From assembly GCA_029288515.1 (NCBI GenBank), contig JARIHB010000060.1, forward strand, positions 1-5,947: 5,947 bases of DNA. The letters are read 5' to 3'. Made by a program: the position numbers and the translations under genes. The stretch comes from Candidatus Saccharimonadota bacterium (GTDB lineage Bacteria; Patescibacteriota; Saccharimonadia; Saccharimonadales; UBA4665). The notes below the pieces were generated by a model. That model searched no databases and had not been told where the DNA came from. It saw nothing but the letters and a program-made list of their open reading frames with translations. Positions 1 through 5,902 of this stretch are shown here, in pieces (the stretch's first letter is position 1; every line of letters starts with the position of its first letter).

Positions 1-126
1 GAGAAGTATTTCCAGACGTGGTGGGACTGGCTATTCAGGGCGTTACTGATGTATCCTATGTTTATGGCGATCGTAGGAATTTCTGATGTCTTTACGGTAC
101 TTATTCAGAAGGCTAACAATGGGTAG
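1..126 (+). CDS. C-terminal end of a VirB6/TrbL-like polytopic membrane protein (5' truncated)
   Basis: An open frame runs from the first base to a TAG at 124-126 and gives 41 residues; its start lies outside the window. The peptide begins with an aromatic amphipathic stretch (EKYFQTWWDWLFRALL) and continues into a hydrophobic helix at about residues 12-36, ending QKANNG. A Trp/Phe-rich 'WW.WLFRALLMYP' segment leading into a membrane helix resembles VirB6/TrbL-like channel proteins of Gram-positive and CPR T4SS loci, which fits the PrgI and VirB4 genes downstream. In that family one or more further membrane helices normally follow. Here the next helix is in the following gene, which starts 8 bp later in another frame. 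The gene may therefore be split naturally or broken by a one-base error near 121-129. That it is coding is fairly sure; the family assignment rests mainly on context. Confidence 0.6.
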   Translation, partial: EKYFQTWWDWLFRALLMYPMFMAIVGISDVFTVLIQKANNG

Positions 127-129
127 GGG
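125..129 (+). promoter_or_regulatory. Shine-Dalgarno-like AGGGG before the 493-aa gene
   Basis: AGGGG lies 5 nt upstream of the ATG at 135 and overlaps the TAG stop of the preceding frame. It is a reasonable ribosome binding site and argues that the ATG at 135 can be a genuine, translationally coupled start. It does not exclude a frameshift, because the run of G residues is also where a one-base indel would most easily occur. Confidence 0.4.
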
Positions 130-134
130 CGACA

Positions 135-1616
135 ATGAATAACGGCGAACCTCCCGTATTCCATAGTTTGAATAGCGTTACAGCCGGACTTGTCGCGTTT
201 CTTGTGCAATTTCTGCCGTTGCTGGTCCTGGTTGGTGCCGCTGAGTTAACTGGTGGTGCAGGTAAATGGATAGGAGGAAAGCTTAAAAACGTGGGAAATA
301 AAGCCCAGGAGAGCTTTAAAGGCAACCCCAACGATCCGAACAGCCTGCGCAACCGGGTGCGCTTTAATGCGCGGGCCGGCGCGACACGTGCTCAGGCCAA
401 GGTTGTCGACCAAGGCCGCGAATTGGGCGCAAGCCGCTTTCAGCGTGCCCGCGGCAAGATGGCCCGCGTGGCATGGCGCAATATGGACGAACGCATGGCC
501 CAGCTCACCAAGCAAGACCGTGAACGACAGGATACAATGTCGTCGACTGGCCGCGACCAGCTGCGCTACGCTGGCGGCGGCTGGATGCTGAAAGCTGGTG
601 ACAAAGCGCCTGACTTTGTGCAAGACGGTGCCGGAACGACTGAAAATTACGACCGTTACTACAACTCTAAAGGTAAAGAGATCAGCAAGTCGCTATACAG
701 CGAAGGTAAGGCTAGCTACGGCGGTAACCTCCAATCAACAGCCAACTCGCTTAACTGGGCAGCGCGCAAAATTCAAACTGATCAAGATATCGCCAACTTC
801 CGTCATGCATTCGCCCAAAACGCGATCGCTAACAACTGGGATAACAGCGAGGCGGGTGACGCTTGGGCTGCAGCAACGTACGAGTACAAGCCGCAGCTAT
901 CCAGTGAGTGGTACAGCCGGCCGGAGGTTGTTAGGGGGGCTAACGGCAGGACTACAGGCGTGAAGTACAACGATATCAGCAACGACGAGAAGGCTTTCCA
1001 CTCATTCATGACCGAGAACCACAAGAGCCGCGAATCATTCAAGCTCAGCAGTATGCGCGACAGTGAATGGCGGGCCACTGCCGACCGCATGGCACAGTTC
1101 CAGGCTAAGGTTGACCGTGGTGAGGCGGTAACCCAGAAAGAGTTGGAAGGCTACGCTATGGCTAGCGAGGTCGTGGACAGCGTCGTAAAGGAAGGGTACG
1201 CCTCAGGTACTATGAGCCAGGATGCCGAGGGCAACCTACAGGTACAGGGACCGAACTCAGCAGCCCAGGGCGTACTAAACGCCATGTACAAAAACCGCAA
1301 GTACGCTGTCTCGGCATACAAAGATGCTTCTGGTAGGTACAGCGTCCACGAACGTGTGCTGTACGACAAATCGAAAGTTGATGCCGAACGGCAGACTCGT
1401 ATTACAGAAAATCAACGGCGCGAACGGGCTGGCCAACCTTCGTTGGGTGCGTTCGATGAGTACTCTTCAATAGACAAGCACGCACTGCGTCAGGTTGGCA
1501 CGTCAATGACCAATCCAAAGAATGTTGTTCTGCGCGAAACACCTGGCGACAAAACATACAACACCCACCGCGTGGAAGTTACCGGCGACGAACAACGCTC
1601 TTTGGTACCACGCTAA
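135..1616 (+). CDS. T4SS-associated membrane-anchored protein, probable C-terminal part of a VirB6-like protein
   Basis: The product is 493 aa. Residues 11-36 form one hydrophobic helix (VTAGLVAFLVQFLPLLVLVG), followed by a Gly/Lys-rich juxtamembrane stretch (about 37-58). The rest is hydrophilic, strongly charged and rich in Arg, Asn, Ser and Tyr. Residues 70-135 are Arg/Ala/Gln-rich and probably helical; 165-420 contain many Tyr and Trp and look folded. No enzyme motif or cysteine was found. A 'flPLlvlvga...GG..G' helix followed by a basic region resembles the last helix and cytoplasmic tail of VirB6/TrbL-like proteins in CPR T4SS loci. Reading -1 across 117-126 would join it to the upstream membrane segment as ...QKANNGVGATMNNGEPP. 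The annotated start is the first ATG after the in-frame TAA at 114-116 and has AGGGG 5 nt upstream. The function of the large soluble part is unknown; a channel-associated role is inferred from position. Confidence 0.75.
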   Translation: MNNGEPPVFHSLNSVTAGLVAFLVQFLPLLVLVGAAELTGGAGKWIGGKLKNVGNKAQESFKGNPNDPNSLRNRVRFNARAGATRAQAKVVDQGRELGASRFQRARGKMARVAWRNMDERMAQLTKQDRERQDTMSSTGRDQLRYAGGGWMLKAGDKAPDFVQDGAGTTENYDRYYNSKGKEISKSLYSEGKASYGGNLQSTANSLNWAARKIQTDQDIANFRHAFAQNAIANNWDNSEAGDAWAAATYEYKPQLSSEWYSRPEVVRGANGRTTGVKYNDISNDEKAFHSFMTENHKSRESFKLSSMRDSEWRATADRMAQFQAKVDRGEAVTQKELEGYAMASEVVDSVVKEGYASGTMSQDAEGNLQVQGPNSAAQGVLNAMYKNRKYAVSAYKDASGRYSVHERVLYDKSKVDAERQTRITENQRRERAGQPSLGAFDEYSSIDKHALRQVGTSMTNPKNVVLRETPGDKTYNTHRVEVTGDEQRSLVPR

Positions 1617-1639
1617 GGTATACGCTTCGGTACGATTCA

Positions 1640-1668
1640 TTGACGGTCGCTATGACCGATGGTATGCT
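1640..1668 (+). promoter_or_regulatory. Candidate sigma70-type promoter for the 211-aa gene
   Basis: TTGACG (1640-1645) and TATGCT (1663-1668) are separated by 17 nt, the standard spacing. The expected start of transcription is near 1675, which would leave a leader of about 17 nt carrying the AAGGGG ribosome binding site at 1680-1685. It lies in the 75-bp gap after the 493-aa gene, the largest gap in the window. A second, perfect TATAAT follows at 1674-1679 without a good -35. The call rests on sequence match only. Confidence 0.5.
1644..1658. repeat. Small inverted repeat inside the promoter spacer
   Basis: CGGTC (1644-1648) and GACCG (1654-1658) form a perfect 5-bp inverted repeat around a 5-nt centre. 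It overlaps the last bases of the TTGACG -35 box and most of the spacer, where a repressor operator could sit. A 5-bp arm is short enough to occur by chance, so the call is weak. Confidence 0.25.
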
Positions 1669-1673
1669 ATCCG

Positions 1674-1688
1674 TATAATAAGGGGTTT
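1674..1688 (+). promoter_or_regulatory. TATAATAAGGGGTTT box: -10-like element fused to a ribosome binding site
   Basis: A perfect TATAAT (1674-1679) is followed directly by AAGGGG (1680-1685), with the ATG at 1692 after a 6-nt spacer. The AAGGGG decides the start: it serves ATG 1692 and not the earlier in-frame ATG at 1659. Almost the same 15-mer occurs before the TraC-like gene at 3722-3736, differing at one base. If TATAAT acted as the -10, transcription would begin after the ribosome binding site, so the upstream TATGCT (1663-1668) is the more consistent -10. Confidence 0.5.
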
Positions 1689-1691
1689 ACT

Positions 1692-2327
1692 ATGGCTGAG
1701 GTGACATTGCCCTCTGATTTACGAAGACACCTGGAAGCGATGCGTCAGGAGCGTGATGCAGTACCTCCCGACACCGGCAGCGCTGAGAGGTTACCATTTA
1801 CCGTCTTTGACCTACGTAATCAGATTGGCCGCCTGTGCGTATGGGCAGAGGAGCTCGGTAAAGCCGCGTCTGAAAAAAACATGCCCACCGATGTTACGAT
1901 TGTTGACAGTGGCATATACTCGGACGGTACATACAAGGGTAAAATCGTAAATACCGGATGGAAAATTACTGTCGATACCAGCATTGGAGGTGGAGGCGAC
2001 CTGTCGTATCAGTATGTCGAAAATCCGCCTGTAGTATCCAGCCGCGGCGTATTGCTCACCCATGGTAATAGCGGTCAGTCAAGCCGCTTGTACGCCTTTA
2101 AGTCGGTACACGAAGAAACTATGGGGTTTGGCAACACACTTATCAGTACGCAACTAGGCATCTCAAATCACGGTGACGGCTTCGGCAGGGGGCATTTGGC
2201 AGAAATTACCGAGGAAACGTGGCCACTACCTCAGTTCCTCGACACCTGGCGCGATGAAACAGGTATTATAACCCTCAGAAACCACCTTGTGCTATTTGCT
2301 GATAGAGTAGATACGTACCACCCCTAA
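1692..2327 (+). CDS. Unrecognised 211-aa protein within the T4SS cluster
   Basis: I do not recognise this family. The start at 1692 (MAEVTLPSDL) is preferred over the in-frame ATG at 1659 because AAGGGG lies 6 nt upstream and the 11 extra residues overlap the promoter-like region. The product has no signal peptide or membrane segment and is probably cytoplasmic. Residues 5-60 are charged and helical (LRRHLEAMRQERD; LRNQIGRLCVWAEELGKAA). Residues 65-125 alternate hydrophobic and polar residues with many Gly (SIGGGGDLSY), suggesting beta structure. Residues 140-211 contain GFGNTL and NHGDGFGRGH and end with HLVLFADRVDTYHP. The two His residues in the NHGDGFGRGH stretch (160 and 168) are noticeable, but no known catalytic motif can be assigned. 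Composition is like that of its neighbours, so recent foreign insertion is not suggested. It lies between the VirB6-like region and the PrgI-like gene and appears to have its own promoter. Confidence 0.8.
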   Translation: MAEVTLPSDLRRHLEAMRQERDAVPPDTGSAERLPFTVFDLRNQIGRLCVWAEELGKAASEKNMPTDVTIVDSGIYSDGTYKGKIVNTGWKITVDTSIGGGGDLSYQYVENPPVVSSRGVLLTHGNSGQSSRLYAFKSVHEETMGFGNTLISTQLGISNHGDGFGRGHLAEITEETWPLPQFLDTWRDETGIITLRNHLVLFADRVDTYHP

Positions 2328-2376
2328 GATTGTGTTGGTAAGCACGGGCGTAATGGAGTAGGGCGTACAAGTGCGC

Positions 2377-2382
2377 TATAAT
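2377..2382 (+). promoter_or_regulatory. TATAAT -10 box 7 nt before the PrgI-like start (possible leaderless transcript)
   Basis: A perfect TATAAT ends 7 nt before the ATG at 2390. Transcription starting the usual 6-8 nt after a -10 box would begin at or next to the A of the ATG, giving a leaderless mRNA. This agrees with the lack of any Shine-Dalgarno sequence in the 7 nt between them (AAAAGCG). The nearest GGAG-like run, at 2355-2358, is more than 30 nt from the start. No good -35 hexamer is seen at 16-18 nt spacing, so the promoter call depends on the -10 alone. Confidence 0.45.
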
Positions 2383-2389
2383 AAAAGCG

Positions 2390-3685
2390 ATGTCGACTTA
2401 TAAGGTCATCCAGGACGTTGAGGCCGAGGATAAAATTCTTGGCCCGTTAACGCTCCGGCAGTTTATCTACGCCGGCATAGCCGCCATATGCGGCTATTTA
2501 TCATATTTCTTGGGCACGCATGGTGCGGGATTTATGCTGGTGGTCTTTTTGCCGATCTGTTTTATATTTGCGTTCTTCGCCATACCGTGGGGCAGAGACC
2601 AGCCGACCGAAGTGTGGGCGCTAGCCCGCATTCGTTTCCTGCTAAAACCGCGGCGGCGTATATGGAGCCAAAGCGGCGTAAAAGAGCTGGTTACGGTTAC
2701 CGCCCCTAAAAGGCCGCAAACAATGTACACAAATGGCCTGTCTGAAACAGAGGTAAAAAGCCGTTTGCACGCCCTGGCAGATACCCTCGACAGCCGCGGC
2801 TGGGCTATAAAGAACAGCGCCGTCAACCTTTACTCCGAGCCGGCGCTGGTTATGGGCGAACCAGACAATCAGGAGCGTCTTATCAATCCTTCGGAAATGC
2901 CGCAGCAAGTGTCGCCTGTAGATATTCATGATTCTGACGACATGATGGATGAGCTCAACAACCCCACAGCCCAACACATGGACAATATGATTGCAGCCAG
3001 TGCGAAGGCACACCGCCAAAAAATTATCGATAGTCTCAACCAGCCCGCTCCCGAGCCAGCGCCAGCACAGTCCAGCCACCAGCACCCGGCCAACAACTAC
3101 TGGTTCCTGGACCAGCCTGCTCAAAGCGCACATATTCCCGACAACATGGTGACGTTCAACACACAAGTAGTGACCCCAAATATGGATGCCAGCGACACGT
3201 CCGGCGCCCCGGATGAAAATCTGAGCGGACCGAACGAAAAAGAACTCGTTAAAGAGTTGGAAGCCCGCAAACGGGAGCTACCCATGACAGCCTACTATGG
3301 CCATCTGCACACTATTCAGCCGCTGTCGCAGCAGCAACACCAGCAACCGCCAGATAGCACCAACCAGCAGCAGGATTACCCAACACCGCCGCCGATGCCA
3401 CCAACTAATGTCAGCGTTCTGGCGAACGGCCAGCCGGGAAGTGCACCGGCGCAAGGCCAAACTCCCGCCGGTGCAGCAGATGCGCAGCAGCCAGCACCCG
3501 CCGCCAATCCGTCATCCGGACAGCCACAAAACCAGTCAAATCCGGCCGCTCCGCCAGTGACACCGGCACAGCAGGCTGCTATACTACAGTTAGCCAATAA
3601 CGACGACCTGAACGTGGCAACATTAGCCCGCGAGGCCCAGCGTTCCGAAACAACGGATGGTGAAGTGGTTATTAAATTACACTAG
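2390..3685 (+). CDS. PrgI family T4SS inner-membrane protein with long disordered tail
   Basis: The product is 431 aa. PrgI-family proteins are small inner-membrane partners of VirB4 in Gram-positive conjugation systems and in CPR T4SS loci, comparable to VirB3. The N-terminus has the family signature: MSTYKVIQDVEAEDK, then GPLTLRQFIY. Two membrane helices follow at about 25-42 and 46-66, then the post-helix motif GRDQPTEVWALARIRFLLKPR and a conserved-looking soluble region to about 150. Classical PrgI proteins are much shorter. Here residues about 155-300 are polar, and 308-400 are a low-complexity Pro/Gln/Ala-rich linker (QQQHQQPP, TPPPMPP). The extreme C-terminus (402-431, NNDDLNVATLAREAQ then EVVIKLH) looks structured again, which suggests a short binding motif on a flexible tether. 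With two helices, both ends should be on the cytoplasmic side. The start is fixed by the N-terminal match although no ribosome binding site is visible. The 62-bp gap upstream carries a -10-like box. Confidence 0.88.
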   Translation: MSTYKVIQDVEAEDKILGPLTLRQFIYAGIAAICGYLSYFLGTHGAGFMLVVFLPICFIFAFFAIPWGRDQPTEVWALARIRFLLKPRRRIWSQSGVKELVTVTAPKRPQTMYTNGLSETEVKSRLHALADTLDSRGWAIKNSAVNLYSEPALVMGEPDNQERLINPSEMPQQVSPVDIHDSDDMMDELNNPTAQHMDNMIAASAKAHRQKIIDSLNQPAPEPAPAQSSHQHPANNYWFLDQPAQSAHIPDNMVTFNTQVVTPNMDASDTSGAPDENLSGPNEKELVKELEARKRELPMTAYYGHLHTIQPLSQQQHQQPPDSTNQQQDYPTPPPMPPTNVSVLANGQPGSAPAQGQTPAGAADAQQPAPAANPSSGQPQNQSNPAAPPVTPAQQAAILQLANNDDLNVATLAREAQRSETTDGEVVIKLH

Positions 3686-3721
3686 TTATGTATAGATCTG
3701 CATCACACGTAACGAGGGGGA

Positions 3722-3736
3722 TATACTAAGGGGTTT
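3722..3736 (+). promoter_or_regulatory. TATACTAAGGGGTTT box before the TraC-like gene
   Basis: TATACT (3722-3727) is followed directly by AAGGGG (3728-3733), with the ATG at 3738 after TTTT. AAGGGG at 4-nt spacing is a usable, slightly close ribosome binding site. The 15-mer matches 1674-1688 at 14 of 15 positions. No convincing -35 lies 17 nt upstream (the bases around 3699-3704 read TGCATC), so promoter activity is uncertain while the ribosome-binding role is likely. Confidence 0.45.
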
Positions 3737-3737
3737 T

Positions 3738-4787
3738 ATGAATCCTTCTCAATATAATCAACCAAATCAATTGCCAGGAAGTGCGCCGGGGCAGCCTATG
3801 CCTGGAGCGCCTTATATTCCGCCACAGATCATGGCGGGCGTGCCGGCCGGCGGTGTGCAGCAGCCAACTGCTCAGCCCACGATGCGCGCCCACCAGGCAG
3901 TAGCCAGTGACATTGCCCATCAGGCAGCCTACGCTATAGGTCACCACCCGGGCCAGCAGGGGCAAGTACAAGTGCCGGGAGGACCGCCGCCCGCAGCCGT
4001 ACCGCAAGGTATGGTCTCGCCAGCCGGACAAGCTGCAACTCCGGCAGTACAACCGCAGTCCAACCCTAACAGCACCCAGAATACGCTGCAGATAGCCGAG
4101 ATCCGCGACGGTATCGTCATTATGAACGACGGCTCCTTCCGCTCAGTCATTATGGCTAAATCGATTAACTTTGACCTTATGAGCCCGCAAGAGCAGGAGG
4201 GCGTTGAATACTCTTACCAAGGTTTCCTAAACTCTCTATATTTCCCCGTACAAATTTTTATCCGTTCCCAGAAAGTCGATCTGCAGCCCTATATCGAAAA
4301 GCTTGACAAAATCCGTACCGAACACGACAACATGCTTCTGGCAATGCTTATGGACGACTACATTGGCTACATCGATGAGCTGAGCCAGCAAACAAACATC
4401 ATGGATAAAAAATTCTATATCGTCGTGCCGTATTTCCCACATGTTGATGTACAAAAGGCGTTTTCACAAAGCAAAAACTTTGTTACCGGCTTTGTGGCGT
4501 TGTTCAACAATAAGGAGCAGCACGTGGTCATTAACGAGGCCGACTTAGAGAAAGCAAAAACAGAGCTGCGCAACCGTGTACAGGCAGTCCTGCAAGGATT
4601 GCTGCAATGCGGTATCCAGGGCCTGCCACTCGACACCCAGGAATTGATTGAGCTGTACTACGACACTTACAATCCCGACACTGCCACCAGGCAACAACTA
4701 AAGAACTTCAACAACCTGCAGGCTGATGTTATTACTAAGGGCGATGGCATGGCGCCACAGGCCCACTTGCAACGGGAGCTTTCGTAA
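3738..4787 (+). CDS. TraC-like protein: separated N-terminal domain of VirB4
   Basis: The product is 349 aa. Residues 1-113 are a disordered Pro/Gln/Gly/Ala-rich leader (QPMPGAPYIPPQ, QQPTAQPTMRAHQ). Residues about 116-335 resemble the N-terminal domain of VirB4/TraC ATPases: LQIAEIRDGIVIMNDGSFRS, then INFDLMSPQEQEG, a 'FLNSLYFPVQIFIRSQ' strand-helix unit, helices about 184-216, and FYIVVPYFP at 226-234. No Walker A is present, so it is not itself an ATPase. In Patescibacteria the VirB4 N-terminal unit is, as I recall, often a separate TraC-like gene directly before the ATPase, which matches here. Its stop (4785-4787) overlaps the ATPase start as TAATG, implying translational coupling and probably near-equal synthesis. 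It should dock on the cytoplasmic face with PrgI and VirB4. No stray frameshift is needed to explain the split, because both halves have plausible starts and ribosome binding sites. Confidence 0.85.
   Translation: MNPSQYNQPNQLPGSAPGQPMPGAPYIPPQIMAGVPAGGVQQPTAQPTMRAHQAVASDIAHQAAYAIGHHPGQQGQVQVPGGPPPAAVPQGMVSPAGQAATPAVQPQSNPNSTQNTLQIAEIRDGIVIMNDGSFRSVIMAKSINFDLMSPQEQEGVEYSYQGFLNSLYFPVQIFIRSQKVDLQPYIEKLDKIRTEHDNMLLAMLMDDYIGYIDELSQQTNIMDKKFYIVVPYFPHVDVQKAFSQSKNFVTGFVALFNNKEQHVVINEADLEKAKTELRNRVQAVLQGLLQCGIQGLPLDTQELIELYYDTYNPDTATRQQLKNFNNLQADVITKGDGMAPQAHLQRELS
4774..4778 (+). promoter_or_regulatory. Shine-Dalgarno GGGAG for the VirB4 ATPase
   Basis: GGGAG lies inside the end of the TraC-like gene, 8 nt before the ATG at 4787. 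Together with the TAATG overlap it supports ATG 4787 as the true start and coupled translation of the two VirB4-related proteins. Confidence 0.55.
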
Positions 4788-5902
4788 TGGCACGCGATAA
4801 GATGATGGACCCGGTGGCAATAGCCCAGGCGCAGCAGATGCGCGAGCAGCAGGAAGTCACAACCGCCTTCCAAAAGGGTATTACAGCGTTACGCGATTTT
4901 ATCGCACCGAGCTCTATTGAGCTGCAAAGCTCATATTTCCGCCTCGGCACGCGTTTGGCCAGGACATACTATGTATACGGTTACCCTCGACAGCTGTACA
5001 CTGGCTGGATGAGCAGCATGGTCAACTTGGATGAAATTATTGATATATCGATATTTATCTATCCCGTGGAGAGTCAGGTGGTATTGGAAAACCTCCGCAA
5101 AAAGGTAACCCAGCTGGAGGCAGGCATTCAAATTGACGCCGAAAAGGGCCGGGTGCGCGACCCAGGTAAACAGGCGGCCATACTCGACGCCGAGGAAATG
5201 CGTGACAAGCTACAGGTTGGCGAAGAGCGCTTCTTCCGCTTTGGGTTTTATTTTACCGTCTACGCAAGCAGTCAGGAAGAATTGGAGTTTGTGGCCCACA
5301 AGGTGGAATCGATGCTTGGCCAGCAGCTGGTATATTCAAAGCCAGCAAGTGCCCAGCAAGAGCAGGGCATGAACAGTACAATTCCGCAATTCGTTGACCA
5401 GCTACAGATTCGGCGCAACATGAGCACCGGCGCAATTTCTACCAGCTTTCCGTTTACGTCCGCCGACCTATCACAAGACAACGGTATCCTATATGGCATC
5501 AACATGCACAACTCAGGGTTGGTTATCTTCGACCGCTTCAGCTTGGAAAATGGCAACTCGGTTGTCTTCGCCAAGTCCGGCGCTGGTAAATCGTTCACGG
5601 TAAAGTTGGAAGCCCTGCGTAGCATGATGATGGGCACTGAAATATTCATCATCGACCCGGAGAACGAATACGAGCGCATGTGTGATGCGGTTGCCGGAGC
5701 ATATGTACGGCTGAGCCTTAACTCTACGACGCGCATTAACCCGTTTGACTTACCTCGGGTAATTGACGCCGAAGATGCCGACAACGCGCTTCGTTCCAAC
5801 CTTATTACGCTTCATGGTTTGCTGCGCCTGATGATGGGCGGGGCAGCCGCTCAGATGACCGGCGGTGCCGGCATGGCCATGCCGGCACCGCCGGTCATCT
5901 GA
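4787..5902 (+). CDS. virB4: VirB4-like conjugation/T4SS ATPase, 3' truncated
   Basis: VirB4 is the cytoplasmic AAA-like ATPase that powers T4SS assembly and substrate transfer. The visible part has a helical N-terminus (1-35) and a CagE/TrbE/VirB4-type region at about 45-185 (LARTYYVYGYPRQ; SIFIYPVE; RFGFYFTVYA). These are followed by FPFTSADLSQDNGILYGIN at 221-239 and the nucleotide-binding domain. Walker A is AKSGAGKS at 262-269 with Lys268. The family motif IIDPENEY is at 288-295 and NPFDLP at 318-323. Walker B, the arginine finger and the rest of the C-terminal domain, expected in a protein of roughly 600 aa or more, are absent. The TGA at 5900-5902 is not a natural end. It lies in the right arm of the palindrome that starts at 5877, so only about residues 1-363 are trustworthy and MAMPAPPVI-like residues at the end are read from folded-back sequence. 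The gene overlaps the TraC-like gene by 1 bp and most resembles the VirB4 ATPases of CPR and Firmicutes elements. Confidence 0.92.
   Translation: MARDKMMDPVAIAQAQQMREQQEVTTAFQKGITALRDFIAPSSIELQSSYFRLGTRLARTYYVYGYPRQLYTGWMSSMVNLDEIIDISIFIYPVESQVVLENLRKKVTQLEAGIQIDAEKGRVRDPGKQAAILDAEEMRDKLQVGEERFFRFGFYFTVYASSQEELEFVAHKVESMLGQQLVYSKPASAQQEQGMNSTIPQFVDQLQIRRNMSTGAISTSFPFTSADLSQDNGILYGINMHNSGLVIFDRFSLENGNSVVFAKSGAGKSFTVKLEALRSMMMGTEIFIIDPENEYERMCDAVAGAYVRLSLNSTTRINPFDLPRVIDAEDADNALRSNLITLHGLLRLMMGGAAAQMTGGAGMAMPAPPVI

Noticed and set aside
1659..1691. Earlier in-frame ATG for the 211-aa protein
   Set aside because: The ATG at 1659 lies between the -35 and -10 of the best promoter match and has no ribosome binding site. 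ATG 1692 has AAGGGG at 6-nt spacing.
2328..2389. Terminator between the 211-aa gene and the PrgI-like gene
   Set aside because: No stem longer than 4 bp and no T run was found, so transcription may read through.
2642..3166. Long antisense open frame (174 aa) opposite the PrgI-like gene
   Set aside because: It lies wholly inside a well-supported + strand gene, its product is Cys/His/Val/Arg-rich without recognisable motifs, and it has no convincing ribosome binding site or promoter. It is a by-product of the codon use of the real gene.
3300..3590. CAG/CCN-rich stretch as a tandem repeat or CRISPR-like array
   Set aside because: The repetition is only low-complexity Gln/Pro/Ala coding sequence with no regular unit length or spacer pattern.
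5272..5799. Antisense open frame (175 aa) opposite VirB4
   Set aside because: It overlaps the conserved VirB4 nucleotide-binding domain, including Walker A, and its translation resembles nothing known to me.
5900..5902. TGA here as a sign of stop-codon reassignment (as in Gracilibacteria/SR1)
   Set aside because: The TGA is in the folded-back arm and is not natural coding sequence. The other genes end in TAA or TAG and contain no in-frame TGA, so there is no evidence for a non-standard code.
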